From Solen grandis (taxonomy: Eukaryota; Mollusca; Bivalvia; Adapedonta; Solenidae), in NCBI GenBank assembly GCA_021229015.1, contig CM037788.1, positions 52,903,360 through 52,967,359 on the forward strand: DNA of 64,000 nucleotides, read 5' to 3'. The stretch's first letter is position 1. The number at the start of each line of letters is the position of its first letter. The translations under genes were made by a program, and so were the position numbers. Positions 13,465 to 25,547 of this stretch are shown piece after piece. The notes beneath the pieces were generated by a model, which had not been told where the DNA came from, made no database searches, and was given only the letters and a program-made list of their open reading frames with translations.

Positions 13465-14528
13465 TTAGGTCACCTGAGCAAAACGTGCTCTTGGTGAGCT
13501 ATTGTGATCGCCTTTTGTCCGGCGTCCGTGCGTGCGTCCGGAAGTGCGTCCGGTATCAACGAATATCTTTACTAAAGCACTGAGCCAAATTTGATGAAAA
13601 TTGCTTGTGATGTTCCTTGCATGAAGCTCTACCAAATTGTTCACATGGTTCCGGTCCGCTTGTTGTTCCGGTCCGCAAGATTGTTCAAATCATGCCCCTA
13701 GGGTCAAAATTGGCCCGCCCCAGAGGTCACTTGCTTTTACATATTGGAAAAACTACAAAAATCTTCTTGTCAGAAATCACAAGACCTAGAGTTAAGATAT
13801 TTGGTGTGTAGCATAGCTTAGTGAACCACTACCAAGCTCGTTCGAATCATGGCCCTGGGATCAAAATTGGTCCCGCTCCAGAGGTCACTTGATTTTACAT
13901 ATAGTTACATTGGAAAAAATAGAAAAATCTTCTTGTAAGAAATCACAAGACCTAGAGTAAAGATATTTGGTGTGTAGCATAGCCTAGTGAACCACTACCA
14001 AGTTCGTTCAAATCATGGCCCTGGGGCCAAAATTGGTCCTGCCCCAGAGGTCACTTCATTTTACAAAGAGTTACTTTGGAAAAAAATATTTTTATCAGAA
14101 AGTTAAGATATTTGGTGTGTAACATGGCCTAATGAAACACTACCAGGTGTGTTCAAATCATGGCCCTGGGGTCAAAATTGGCCCTGCATTAGTGGTCACT
14201 TGTTTGAACATAGACTTGTATAAGAAAACCCGCACAAGATCTTTTTCTCAGGAATCTCAAAGCCTTGAGTTAAGATGTTTGCTAGAGGACCTCAACCAAG
14301 TCTGTTCAAATGTTTGCCCTGGTGTCTTAATGGACCCCACCCCAGGGGTCACTTGATGTTATACAGACATATAAGAGATATGACCTTCAAAATTTGGATG
14401 ACAGGTACAGTGTTTGTGTGGAATTTAGATAATCTTGCTGTATTTTTGTATGGATTATGAACTCGTAATACAATAATTGGAAATGAAGGCAATGTTTCTC
14501 AGGTGAGCGATTCAGGGCCATCTTGGCT
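13465..14528 (-). mobile_element. Helitron-like non-autonomous repeat (family H)
   Basis: Read on the minus strand it ends with hairpin GAGCACGTTTTGCTC, AGGTGAC, then CTAA. The other end has CCAAGATGGCCCTGAATCG and CTCACCTGAG. The interior is about five ~150-180-bp diverged units with atcatggccctggg(g/a)tcaaaattgg and gatatttggtgtgtagca. Hairpin plus CTRR resembles Helitron 3-prime ends. It sits in a GABBR1 intron; ORFs at 13617-14460 are incidental. Confidence 0.6.
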
Positions 14529-14845
14529 ATATATAGTAACATTTATATTATACATGTATAACTTATTCGTGACCCTTATACTTGGTAAAATCTATTGCTT
14601 ACATCCTTCGTCATATATAAGTTAATGGTATAAACTTTATACTTTCTGTTACTTTCTGTCTAGCTTCCTTAGACCTTTTTCATGTCCTAAATGAGTCTCA
14701 CCCCGTTTCGACACGGCTTTATTCACCATAACACAGACGGGAACGGTGTATTTTTTCTGTAACTCTATATTTATCCATTTTCCCATGTTGTATGTACTAT
14801 ACCTGGGATGTAGATAAAGATTTGTTCTGATCTATATTATATCAG

Positions 14846-14947
14846 ACAGTTGAGCACCTAGAAAAACGCGTGAAAGAAGCTGGGATAGAAGTGGCAGTGA
14901 GACAAAACTTTCTAACGGATCCCACCAATGCTGTCCGCAATCTGAAG
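14846..14947 (+). CDS. GABBR1: GABA-B receptor subunit 1, ligand-binding domain exon
   Basis: This 102-nt exon (34 codons, phase 0/0) lies between acceptor atatcag and donor gtatac. The peptide begins TVEHLEKRVKEAGIEVAV and ends DPTNAVRNLK, corresponding to the segment of vertebrate GABBR1 that follows VFTS and precedes the RQ.ARIIVG exon. It forms part of the extracellular Venus-flytrap domain. The upstream intron is 2.3 kb and carries a Helitron-like repeat. The downstream intron is 5.7 kb and carries a solo-LTR candidate plus a SINE split by a 3.5-kb foldback element. No frameshift or stop is present. Confidence 0.93.
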
Positions 14948-15235
14948 GTATACAGACATATACATCATTAATGGAGTAGGCTTATTTGGCCAGGAAATAA
15001 GGCGTGATATAACTTAAAAAACAATTTCCGGTTTTTCGGCGATACGACAACAGATCATCCTTATCAAATATTCTAAAAAAAAATATGGTTTAATGTGGTG
15101 GCATATTTCACCAAGCAAATAAACCAATTTTGCTATGTTGAAACTTTTCTTGAAAATTTACCAAACATTCAGTTAGTATCTGGCAAGTAGCGTAATATTA
15201 TCGGACCCTAGTTAGACGCTTTTGTTGTATTAAGT

Positions 15236-15690
15236 CCGATTGTGTCACTGTTACTAACCTATTATATACCATAAGTGATTATAACATGACCGTTGTTCTA
15301 GTTATGCAACGTCTGTCACAATTATTGACTGTCGCTTATGCCTATTTTGTCTATTATTTCCCATCTGTTGTTGTTATATAATACATATGGTTTCTGTCTG
15401 GCTGTGTGGCTACTGACTAGTATATATAGCTGGCCAGTCAAGGGTCTAGGGGGAAGATCTTGGTAAAGACCTAGGGAGAGCGTCGGACACAGATCCTCCA
15501 GTCCCGACCATGGGCTAAGTACGTTACATGGCAGTGCTCAGTCTGAGTGGGCCATGGCGTGTCATGCTAAATAAAGTGTATAAAGACCAAGAAGCCTGTC
15601 TCCTGTGGAGACTTTTAGAAGTCTTTTGTGTTATCCTCTTTGGTATCTTAACGGGAAAAAACTGCCTGTTAGTGCCCACTACTACCAACC
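15236..15690 (+). repeat. Solo-LTR candidate
   Basis: The order is TG-rich start, TATA-like tatatatag at about 15420, then a GC-richer block and AATAAA at about 15570, followed by a short U5-like tail. This is the layout of a retrotransposon LTR. Exact ends and target duplication were not found, so it stays tentative. Confidence 0.38.
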
Positions 15691-16644
15691 ATATATTCAC
15701 TTAAAATAACTGGGTATCGTGCCTTTTTTTCAAATTAGTTTAATTATGTAAATAACAAACATTTTTTTCACAGAAGTATCTGGAAATAAAGCATGGTATC
15801 CAGTTAACTTAAGTCAAATTGTGGTTGGCATTAGGAGACACAAACAGACAGTTTTGTCCTGTTAAGTTACTTAAGTGGATAACTTGAAAACATCTAATTG
15901 CCAGATAGTAACGGAATATGTGACAATTTTTCAGAAAAGTTTCGACAAAGCTAAGTGGATAAGAGGTTGGCAGAAATATGCCATCATACAAAAAACATTA
16001 TTTTATTCAGTCCATTAAGTTCATATCATTCCTTATTTATGCAAATGTGAATATTCGTATATTGATTTAATTTAACGACAAAATGTCTCCATCACGTTGT
16101 ATATGCATTTATGTAAATAATTCAAGTATTCTCAATATTGCTTTAAGACTTTTATGAATATTTGAGCAATTTTTAGTTTTTATTCTGTTCGCATTAACAT
16201 TTAATACTTTTAAGAACTTGATCAATTTTTGTAGCTGATTCTATTCACGGACAAGTAATATTTCCCATGTAAAATGCCCACTTAGTAAATCTAACGTTTA
16301 CTACAACATGACTCCACTAATTAATGCACCAACAATATTGCTTTTAACAAGAATCCATCTACATATGATTGAATATTATTTATTTTTTTTTAGTTTTTTT
16401 TTCATCTTGATCTAAAATGCTGTTTAACGATGTATCTAATTGGATTAAAAATCTCTACACAATAGCAAACTACAATTACATTTACGTAATGTATTATTTA
16501 ATGTTACATTAATAATCTTCAAAGAATATATTCGTCAATTTATTATTTATGTGTGTCTGGTCATTAATTATGTGAAGCCATTGGGAGGTGTTAACTTATT
16601 GTACATGTGTTAGATTTCGACATGTTTTTGTTGGAAATATTTAG

Positions 16645-16860
16645 ACCGGTGGACCCGGTGGTAGAATGGAATGGTAAGGGAGCCCGCCCGGAAACGGAAG
16701 GTCGTGGGTTCAATTCCCAGCAACGATAAAAGCAATGATGGTGAAGCTTCCTTGTTCAACGCTCAGTATATCAGGGTAGTTTAAATACTAGTTGACAGCA
16801 TGTTATAATAGTGTGACTTGGTGTGGAATTATGCCACTTTTCTACGCTGCGATATCGAGG
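16645..16860 (+). repeat. SINE family A, left part of a split copy
   Basis: tRNA-like head with B box (GGGTTCAATTCCC near 16710), then the family body (gctcagtatatcagggtagt, gtgtgacttggtgtgga). It stops abruptly at the foldback terminus; the rest resumes at 20345. Confidence 0.8.
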
Positions 16861-19800
16861 AGTGCCGGTGTAACAGCCCAGATTTTCCCCCCAGTCAGTT
16901 TTTTCCCCGGGGAAAAACCTGACTAGTCAGATTTTTCCCCGGGGAAGAAACTGACTAGTCAGTTTTTTCCCCACCCAGTCAGTTTTTTCCCCCCTGTCTT
17001 ATATATTGCGTGCGATTGTGGGGAAATTCTGGACCAGTCAGTTTTTTCCCCCCTGTCATGTTGATTGTGCGTGATGGTGGGGAAGTTCTGGCCTAGTCAG
17101 TTTTTTCCCCCCTTTCATTTAGATTGTATTGATGGTGGGGGAATTCTGGACCAGTCAGTTTTTTCCCCCCTGTCATGTTGATTGTGCGTGATGGTGGGGA
17201 AATTCTGGACCAGTCAGTTTTTTCCCCCCTATCTAATATATTGTGCGTGATGGTGGGGAAATTCTGGCCTAGTCAGTTTTTTCCCCCCTGTCATTTACAT
17301 TGTGCTTGATGGTGGGGAAATTCTGGACCAGTCAGTTTTTTCCCCCCTGTCATTTAGATTGTATTGATGGTGGGGAAATTCTGGACCAGTCAGTTTTTTC
17401 CCCCCTGTCATTTACATTGTGCTTGATGGTGGGGAAATTCTGGACCAGTCAGTTTTTTCCCCCCTGTCATTTAGATTGTATTGATGGTGGGGAAATTCTG
17501 GACCAGTCAGTTTTTTCCCCCCAATCTAATATATTGTGCGTGATGGTGGGGAAATTCTGGCCTAGTCAGTTTTTTCACCCCTGTCATTTACATTGTGCTT
17601 GATGGTGGGGAAATTCTGGACCAGTCAGTTTTTTCCCCCCTGTCATGTTGATTGTGCGTGATGGTGGGGAAATTCTGGCCTAGTCAGTTTTTTCCCCCCT
17701 GTCATTTAGATTGTATTGATGGTGGGGAAATTCTGGACCAGTCAGTTTTTTCCCCCCTGTCATTTACATTGTGCTTGATGGTGGGGAAATTCTGGCCTAG
17801 TCAGTTTTTTCCCCCCTGTCATTTACATTGTGCTTGATGGTGGGGAAATTCTGGACCAGTCAGTTTTTTCCCCCAATCTAATATATTGTGCGTGATGGTG
17901 GGGAAATTCTGGCCTAGTCAGTTTTTTCCCCCCCTGTCATTTACATTGTGCTTGATGGTGGGGAAATTCTGGACCAGTCAGTTTTTTCCCCCCAATCTAA
18001 TATATTGTGCGTGATGGTGGGGAAATTCTGGCCTAGTCAGTTTTTTCCCCCCTGTCATTTACATTGTGCTTGATGGTGGGGAAATTCTGGACCAGTCAGT
18101 TTTTTCCCCCCTGTCATGTAGTTTGAGCATGAAGTCAGGAAAATTCTGGACCAGTCAGTTTTTTCCCCCCTATCCAATATATTGTGCGTGATGGTAGGGA
18201 AATTCTGGCCTAGTCAGTTTTTTCACCCCTGTCATTTACATTGTGCTTGATGGTGGGGAAATTCTGGACCAGTCAGTTTTTTCCCCCCTGTCAAGTTGAT
18301 TGTGCGTGATGGTGGGGAAATTCTGGCCTAGTCAGTTTTTTCCCCCCTGTCATTTAGATTGTATTGATGGTGGGGAAATTCTGGACCAGTCAGTTTTTTC
18401 CCCCTGTCATGTTGAGGGGGCGTGATGGTGGGGAAGTTCGGGCCTAGTCAGTTTTTTCCCCCCTTTCATTTAGATTGTATTGATAGTGGGGAAATTCTGG
18501 ACCAGTCAGTTTTTTCCCCCCAATCTAATATATTGTGCGTGATGGTGGGGAAATTCTGGCCTAGTCAGTTTTTTCACCCCTGTCATTTACATTGTGCTTG
18601 ATGGTGGGGAAATTCTGGACCAGTCAGTTTTTTCCCCCCTGTCAAGTTGATTGTGCGTGATGGTGGGGAAATTCTGGCCTAGTCAGTTTTTTCCCCCCTG
18701 TCATTTAGATTGTATTGATGGTGGGGAAATTCTGGACCAGTCAGTTTTTTCCCCCCTGTCATGTTGATTGTGCGTGATGGTGGGGAAGTTCTGGCCTAGT
18801 CAGTTTTTTCCCCCTTTCATTTAGATTGTATTGATGGTGGGGAAATTCTGGACCAGTCAGTTTTTTTCCCCCTGTCATGTTGATTGTGCGTGATGGTTGC
18901 CTAATTGAAATGTGTGTTAGTGTTTTTGTCGTTCTTCTTTCTTTCTTTTTTTCACATGACAGATCAGCCGTTAAAATTTTTTGTTGGCAACTTAAAAGCT
19001 AGAGGAGAATTGTTTTTCTCTAAGCTTTTCTGGTCATTATTTTATTTTGATATCCCAAATTAAAGATCTAAATCAAAAGTAGAAAGTGATTCAAGTATCA
19101 ATTTCTACTCTGTGGTTTCAGAGAAGATGTCCTTTTAAGCAAATTAATTCAATTACATGTAATTCAAAGTTTAATCAGAATTTCACCACCATATTGCACA
19201 ATCTATTAGATATGGGAGAAAGACTAACTACATGTTTAACATATTCCTGCATGTTATATTACATAGGGGGAAAAAACTGACGATGCCAGAATTTTCCTGA
19301 CTTCATGCTCAATCTACATGACAGGGGGAAAAAACTGACTGGTCAAGACTTTCCCCACCATCAAGAACAATCTAAATGACAGGGGAAAAAAACTGACTAG
19401 GCCAGAGTTTCCCTACCATCACGCACAATATATTGGATAGGGGGGAAAAAACTGACTGGTCCAGAATTTTCCTGACTTCATGCTCAAACTACATGACAGG
19501 GGGGAAAAAACTGACTGGTCAAGAATTTCCCCACCATCACGCACACTAAATAGGATAGGGGGGAAAAAACTGACTGGTCAAGACTTTCCCCACCATCAAG
19601 AACAATGTAAATGACAGGGGGGAAAAAACTGACTAGGCCAGAGTTTCCCCACCATCACGCACAATATATTGGATAGGGGGGAAAAAACTGACTAGGCCAG
19701 AATTTCCCCACCATCACCACAAATATTGGTAGGGGGGAAAAAACTGACTAGTCCAGAATTTCCCCACCATCAATACAATGTAAATGACAGGGGAAAAAAA

Positions 19801-20344
19801 CTGACGATGCCAGAATTTTCCTGACTTCATGCTCAATCTACATGACAGGGGGGGAAAAAACTGACTGGTCAAGACTTTCCCCACCATCAAGAACAATCTA
19901 AATGACAGGGGGAAAAAACTGACTAGGCCAGAATTTCCCCACCATCAAGCACAATATATTGCATAGGGGGGAAAAAACTGACTGGTCAAGAATTTCCCCA
20001 CCATCAATACAATGTAAATGACAGGGGGGAAAAAACTGACTACGCCAGAATTTCCCCACCATCACGAACAATATATAGGATAGGGGGGAAAAAACTGACT
20101 GGTCCAGAATTTCCCCACCTCAGAAACCTTAAAAAATTCAAAAAAAGAGGGGGGAAAAAACTGACTGGGTGGGGAAAAACCTGACTAGTCAGTTTCTTCC
20201 CCGGGGAAAAACTTGACCAGTCAGTTTCTTCCCCGGGGAAAAACCTGACCAGTCAGTTTCTTCCCCGGGGAAAAACCTGACCAGTCAGTTTTTTCCCCGG
20301 GGAAAAAACTGACTGGGGAAAAACCTGACTGTTACACCGGCACT
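16861..20344. mobile_element. 3.48-kb foldback-type element made of inverted ~59-bp arrays
   Basis: Ends are a perfect 16-bp inverted repeat, AGTGCCGGTGTAACAG (16861-16876) and its complement (20329-20344). Next to each end are palindromic blocks (CTGACTAGTCAG, TTTTCCCCGGGGAAAA) in inverted order. The left arm (about 16975-18895) is a tandem array of roughly 32 units of ~59 bp, each GTCAGTTTTTTCCCCCC plus a variable middle plus GATGGTGGGGAAATTCTGG. The right arm (about 19265-20155) has roughly 15 units in the opposite orientation. A ~370-bp AT-rich centre separates them and has no convincing gene. No clear target-site duplication is seen. The element lies between two GABBR1 exons and splits a SINE. 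Short ORFs inside (17300-17837, 19714-19896) are repeat by-products. Confidence 0.88.
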
Positions 20345-20432
20345 TAATCCGGGTCTAGTAAACAAAACGAAACCCCCAATATGACTGAAACCATGTAGGT
20401 GGGAAGTAAAACCCAAGCAAATTAACAACCAA
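20345..20432 (+). repeat. SINE family A, right part of a split copy
   Basis: Sequence such as gtctagtaaac, ccccaatatgactgaaacc and gtaaaacccaagcaaattaacaac matches the 3-prime end of family A SINEs seen intact at 62985-63218. It continues the copy cut at 16860. Confidence 0.75.
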
Positions 20433-20635
20433 ATATAAAATGTATAGAGTACGTACCAGATTTACATGGACTGGACAATAACACCAGTCCTGCTTTTTTA
20501 TGATCATCTTTAAAAACAGTCTATAGAAATACAGGTACTGTTGAACTTAAAATTAACTTATCTTAAAATGTTTAATTCTGCTCACTGTCTTTAAAATATA
20601 TTTCAACTAATAGAATGATGACTTTTAATTTCCAG

Positions 20636-20701
20636 CGACAAAATGCACGCATTATAGTAGGAGTTTTCTACGAGGACATGGCCAGGCGTGTCTTCTGTCA
20701 G
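20636..20701 (+). CDS. GABBR1: GABA-B receptor subunit 1, ligand-binding domain exon
   Basis: This is a 66-nt micro-exon of 22 codons (phase 0/0) between acceptor ttccag and donor gtaagt. The peptide runs from RQNARIIVGVFYEDM to RVFCQ. The vertebrate GABBR1 segment here is nearly the same, including the Tyr of the VFYE/LFYE motif that lines the ligand pocket in the known structure. The exon sits only about 290 bp downstream of the foldback element and its split host SINE, and both splice sites are intact. Confidence 0.93.
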
Positions 20702-21168
20702 GTAAGTAGTTCCAGTTGTTGACTTTCCTTCCTACCGTGTCAACTGGATGAAAGTTTTGAAAGAATAGTGTTCGCACTTGGGCTTGCATTCTTAATTTTT
20801 GGATCCATTGATAGTATATACTACCCTTTGACCATGTCACTTTAACAATGAAATTATTATTTTATATGTGTGACATTATCAAGAGATTGAGCGTATGTCA
20901 CACAAGTTGAAGGTTGTTTGTTTGAACTTTGTCTGGAGTAGTAGATAATGCTGTCTTTCAAGTACAAGGACGTTGTAGTCCAATAATACGTACTCGACTG
21001 CGGATTATGGGTTTTGACCACGACTGCCTTCTCAGAGGAATATTACTGGCGTCGATCGAATGGGTTAGCATTAGTTGCCCAAATGAAGTAAAGAAAGAAC
21101 AAAAAATGCACAAAATATTAAATCTATCGAAAAGAAACGGGCACGTTTATGTAGCCAATAAGGGCTCT

Positions 21169-21206
<38 letters not shown>

Positions 21207-22009
21207 TGTTCAATTTTCTTTCAAATTTGTTAAATATAAGCTAAACCATATATACTATTTCATGAAACATGAAACATCCCGCCATTATGTTCCGTGTATA
21301 CGTTTTATTATTATCAATGGTGAATATAGGTCCTTGGGGCATATCATAAACAGTCTAAACTTATTCCAGCGCTCAACTTCGACAAGAATGTTGCATAGTC
21401 GCTCTCGCGAGAATGTGCGATATTTCGATTTTATGTACCTCAATTTGTTTCCTGTCATTATGAATTTATTTCATTGTGAAAACAAAGCGTTAAAGCAGTC
21501 CGCGGCCTGACATGAAGACAAATTGATAGAGTAACAAGGAGGCCTCATTGTCGAGAGGTTCCAGTGTTTGAGGAAAATACGAGTGGGAAGTCATTTATAT
21601 GATAAACCGGGTTGAAATTAATCACGGATAACAAACTTCTTCAAGAGGAGGAATGTTTCATTTAAGCATCTACGCTCTCTGTTAACGTTTATATGTAGAT
21701 CACTTAACACAATTGCTTGAATAATTTTCGAATTGCGGGCGTGATTAATATGGTCAAACCTGGCAAACTATTAGGCAAATTGAATAGAATAAAGGAATAT
21801 ATGCATATAGTGCGAGTTATATCTTTTATTTCTTAAAGAGACAAATCTGGAGGCATTAGATGCATAAATAACACTTTATTTACAACTGTTCCCTGCAGTC
21901 GTGAAATATGTTTGCTTTCTTGCGTCGCTGCAACAGAAGTGTGGAATTTCGCAAATAAATATCTGCAATTACATGATAGTTTAAGCTTATTTTACGCTTT
22001 TAAACTTGC
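20702..22009. other. GABBR1 intron, first part
   Basis: No exon recognised. The 193-aa ORF at 20929-21510 spans a 30-T run (poly-Phe) and has no domain. Confidence 0.55.
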
Positions 22010-22228
22010 TATTCAAGCAAAGTATTGTTGGTGATAATGATGACAACGATGGTGGCGATAACAATTATCATTATAGTGATGATGACGGCGACTATCAGCT
22101 TCTGACTCTTCATCATCATAATCATCCTCAACAACAACAAAAACATCAGCAACAAAAGAAAAATATTAATAATAATCTTCATTATCATCACCATCACTTT
22201 TATCAGCAGCAATTACATAATTCTTATT
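22010..22228 (+). repeat. Triplet-rich low-complexity tract (GAT/CAA/CAT)
   Basis: Interrupted GAT, CAA and CAT triplets produce an Asp/Asn/His/Gln-rich ORF of 74 aa and a complementary Ile/Leu/Met ORF. Not a gene by composition. Confidence 0.75.
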
Positions 22229-22339
22229 AGAAGCAGCAACGATACAGAGGCAACGTCATTTTTACTATTCCTCAACAATCGCTGCTATAAAACAAGATAA
22301 TCGGTAGAACCGATGGATGCTCCCCGAATAAATAACTAA

Positions 22340-22735
22340 ATAAGGGCAATAACTCACAAATTATGCAAAACAGGGGTGCTGTTCTTGTACACTGCACTTC
22401 TCCTCATTGAGATCTATCTACCTATCAAGTTTCATGTCGATACCTCTTATAGTTTTTGTGTTATGCTCCGGTCAAACTTATGACTGACGGACGGAAGGTT
22501 CTCACTGAAGTGACGTTGTGGGATTTTTCCTTTGATCTTTGGCCCCTTTTGCACCCCATAATTTGCACCCCACAAGCAACAAATCAGCCCACAAGTGCCA
22601 ATTGTGCTCCCGAAACCCCATAAAACTAACCCTAACCCAATTTCCTTAGCCCGGAGCGTCACTTGAGGGAGGGCGGGACGGACGAACGGACAAAGCGGCA
22701 TCTATATGCTCTCCCTTTGGGGAGCATAAAAACAC
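22340..22735 (+). repeat. Interspersed repeat ending in a TGCTCTCCC hairpin
   Basis: Contains caagtttcatgtcgatacc and gactgacggacggaagg, then an apparent ~170-bp insert (about 22500-22665, with aaccctaaccc), then gacggacgaacggac and the hairpin ATGCTCTCCCTTTGGGGAGCAT followed by AAAA. It ends about 75 bp before the last GABBR1 exon found here. Confidence 0.6.
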
Positions 22736-22811
22736 TACATCATTTCGAAATAACAATTTGTTCAGTTGTTTTTTGTTCGTTCCTTGATCCCGGCTGTCTC
22801 TGTGTATCCAG

Positions 22812-23003
22812 GCGTACAAGGAGAAGCTGTACGGGAAGAAGTACGTGTGGTTCATCATTGGTTGGTACCCGAACAACTGGTATAAGGTAGAGGACGCCAG
22901 TATCAATTGCACGGCGGACCAGCTGCGGGAGGCCCTGGAGGGTCACATCACCACTGAGGCCGTCATCCTTCACCAGGACAAGTCCGTCACTATCTCCGGC
23001 ATG
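22812..23003 (+). CDS. GABBR1: GABA-B receptor subunit 1, ligand-binding domain exon
   Basis: This 192-nt exon (64 codons, phase 0/0) lies between acceptor gtatccag and donor gtgagt. It is much more GC-rich than its surroundings. The peptide starts [19 protein letters not shown], includes a conserved Cys in [13 protein letters not shown] and [11 protein letters not shown], and ends TISGM. This is lobe 2 of the Venus-flytrap domain; the Trp in IGWY is a known ligand-contact position. The next vertebrate exon (starting TSQEF) was not found downstream in this window, so the gene may continue past the window, in which case the loci below would lie in an intron. A scaffold mis-join across the 40.6-kb gap would also explain its absence. 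Confidence 0.93.
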
Positions 23004-23564
23004 GTGAGTCAACGTAGTTGTTATATATCCCATAATTCCTTGCTGCATTGATAGTAGTGAGGCTTTATAGTAAACACGTGCATTGTACCTTCAGGTGACG
23101 TCCTGTCCCGTCGCATCCCGCTTCCCCCAAAATTTGATTTTTATGCCCCCGCGTTGATAGATCGCGCGGAAGGTGGGATCTGTCTTTTGTTTGTGTGTCT
23201 GTTTGTCACAAACCTTTAACCTTGACCATAACACAGAAGCCCTTCCACCAACAGCATCCAGGTGCATACACCTGGATGAGCTCAACCCGCCAGGTGACCT
23301 TGAACCTCAAATGACATTGCTTCCATGATTTTCGAACTATGAAAGTTTCCATGAATGTTTAGAAATACTAGACTATACTTCTGACAAAAAAATCAATATG
23401 AACTATATGTAGGACACAACTTCCGCTACATACAATTGTGATGGAGTGTGTGCAAGAGCAGTGTAGATATAAACTAACGAGGCAGACTCTGCCATAGTTA
23501 GTGATCTTACTAGGTCAGTGTATCATATTACGCGCTAGTAGGATAGGATGAAGACTTGACTTGA

Positions 23565-23820
23565 CTATTTGAGTTTACCGTCGCTTCGACAGTATTTCAG
23601 TCATAAGCGACGTCCAGCTAATTACAGGTGGAGGAAGACCCCGAATGCACGGAGGCATCCGGGTAGAACCACCGACCTACCGCAAGCCAGCTGGTAGGCT
23701 TCCTCACATGAAAATCCGAATGGCCCTGCCGGGATTCGAACCCACGTGGGTTCGAATCCCGGCAGGGCCATTCGAATTTTCATGTGAGGAAGCCTTCTAG
23801 CTGGCTTCCGTAAGAAAGCC
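23565..23820. repeat. SINE family B palindrome
   Basis: A minus-orientation SINE B body and head (23565-23745) meets a plus-orientation copy of the same head region at the centre CCCACGTGGG (23741-23750). Arms match for about 60 bp each way (ggcttcctcacatgaaaat; attttcatgtgaggaagcc). The outer part of the right copy is cut off near 23820. Confidence 0.85.
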
Positions 23821-24360
23821 AGTCCATTAGACACTGTTAAAAGGTATAAAGACTTAGGAGTATAGGTATTTAAGTGCATACCTTTATCAAGTATTTGTCC
23901 AGTGGTTTATCAATTGAAAAGCTTGAGTACCAAAAAAGACCCGAGTCGCTTTAGACATTGATAGCTATTTGTTATGATTAGCATACCATTGGACCACTGC
24001 TCTCTTAAGTGATACCAGTACCTATTATTTAGTAAGAAAAAGAAAATAACATATTTAGAAAAAGTCTTTCACGACACTCTAGCTTATTTAAATAAGAAAT
24101 GTGGAGAAAGTTCCCAAATGTTTTGAAAACTGACAGTGAAAATTTAAAACCTAGCAATTTCAATTTATATATGCCATACGAAAATATATACAATGGACGA
24201 GTAGAGACGACATCTTGTGTCACGTAGGTATTGAACTATTTTGTATATTTTTATTTCCGAGACTCTGAAGAGAAGGACTCAACCCTTCGGGGTCGTAATG
24301 TTTCCTGAATAAAACATTTGTTATACCATCAAAATGTTTTTGTTTTTTTAGGATATTTCC

Positions 24361-24495
24361 AGGATTGTCTTGTTCCGGTGTTAGGATAATTCGAATGGAT
24401 ACATACTGCAGTCTGGCTCACTATATCTTTTCTCAAGTAGACATAGTCTCGGGACATACTGTCGGCGGGACGTTGAACCCAATAAACAAACATAG
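24361..24495 (+). repeat. SINE family A 3-prime half
   Basis: ggtgttaggataattcga, ctcaagtagacatagtctcg, gggacgttgaacccaataaac. A further diverged copy of the 3-prime half lies at 24960-25087 (ctcaagtaaatgtag, ggttggacctacaacc). Confidence 0.75.
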
Positions 24496-25547
24496 AAACA
24501 TTATTTATCGACTGATGATGATCCGAAACTGTCGCATGTTACTAGGTCACGTAATCAGGCGTTTTTTCATAGTGGGTCTTCCCTGCAGCATATTTTGAAG
24601 ATTGTCTGAATTCTTTGAATTCGGCGTGCAATATGCAACGTAAAGAAAAATCACGGGATTGACCATGATCAATGAACGACACAGTCAAGGTTTCGAGATT
24701 ACGACAACGTTTTCGTAATGGCAACATCCAGAATCAGTGTGAAAGTAGCTACATGTAGGTTATTGCGATAAGAGTATTTTACATTCCGAGTACTTCCCGA
24801 ACTTGTTATATGGAAAATAAACATACACTTAAGATTTTCCCCAGTCACTGATTGGTCATTTTAAATCAGCGAATTATACCGAGTATTGCCCTTAGTGAAT
24901 GATTGATAGTATGTACATTTTTCCAATTATTGACAATTTACTTCTAATTGACCTAGAAATGTAGATGGCCTGATACTGTCGAGTTCGCTGTAAACTGCAG
25001 TGTGGCAACACTTTATCTTTCTCAAGTAAATGTAGTATTCTAACAACTGAATTACTGTCGGTTGGACCTACAACCAACCAAACAAATACACGATTTTAAT
25101 ACAAAAGACGCTTATGGGTATAAACCTTACTTACATGGACTGACCAATAGCTAGGTTTAGACACTGTGAATTGTATATGGAGCCATCTGAAACGAGAGCA
25201 TTCAATTTTGCCTGCAAAACGCAGAGAAATTTTAGTTTAATAAGTAAATGGATTGGAAAACATAATAAGCTTATAATAATGAAGGAGTTCCCCAACAGTT
25301 TGAAATTTCATTTCAGTAACAGTTCTTTTTGTTAACATGAAATTATGTTTCGAGTATGCCGTTGATATGAAACGCCTCCAGTTTCTTTGTTTCTGCAGAT
25401 ATTTTTTTTTTCTTTCTTTTATCATTTTTTTAAGATGAATTGTATTAAACTCATATCTGGACCTAAATCGCCATGGAACTGAAGGGAATGACAAAGATAA
25501 CCATTGCTTGTTATACAGGTTAATAATGAAATAAGTTATCAAGGACA

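Noticed and set aside
17300..17837. Short ORFs with repeated GGEILDQSVFSP-type peptides
   Set aside because: Read-through of the ~59-bp repeat arms of the foldback element.
20929..21510. 193-aa plus ORF
   Set aside because: Depends on a 30-T run giving poly-Phe, has random composition and no domain, and lies in a GABBR1 intron.
22006..22230. Asp/Asn/His/Gln-rich ORF
   Set aside because: Low-complexity triplet tract, no splice context.
22618..22640. Telomere-like aaccctaaccc
   Set aside because: Only two units, inside an interspersed repeat.
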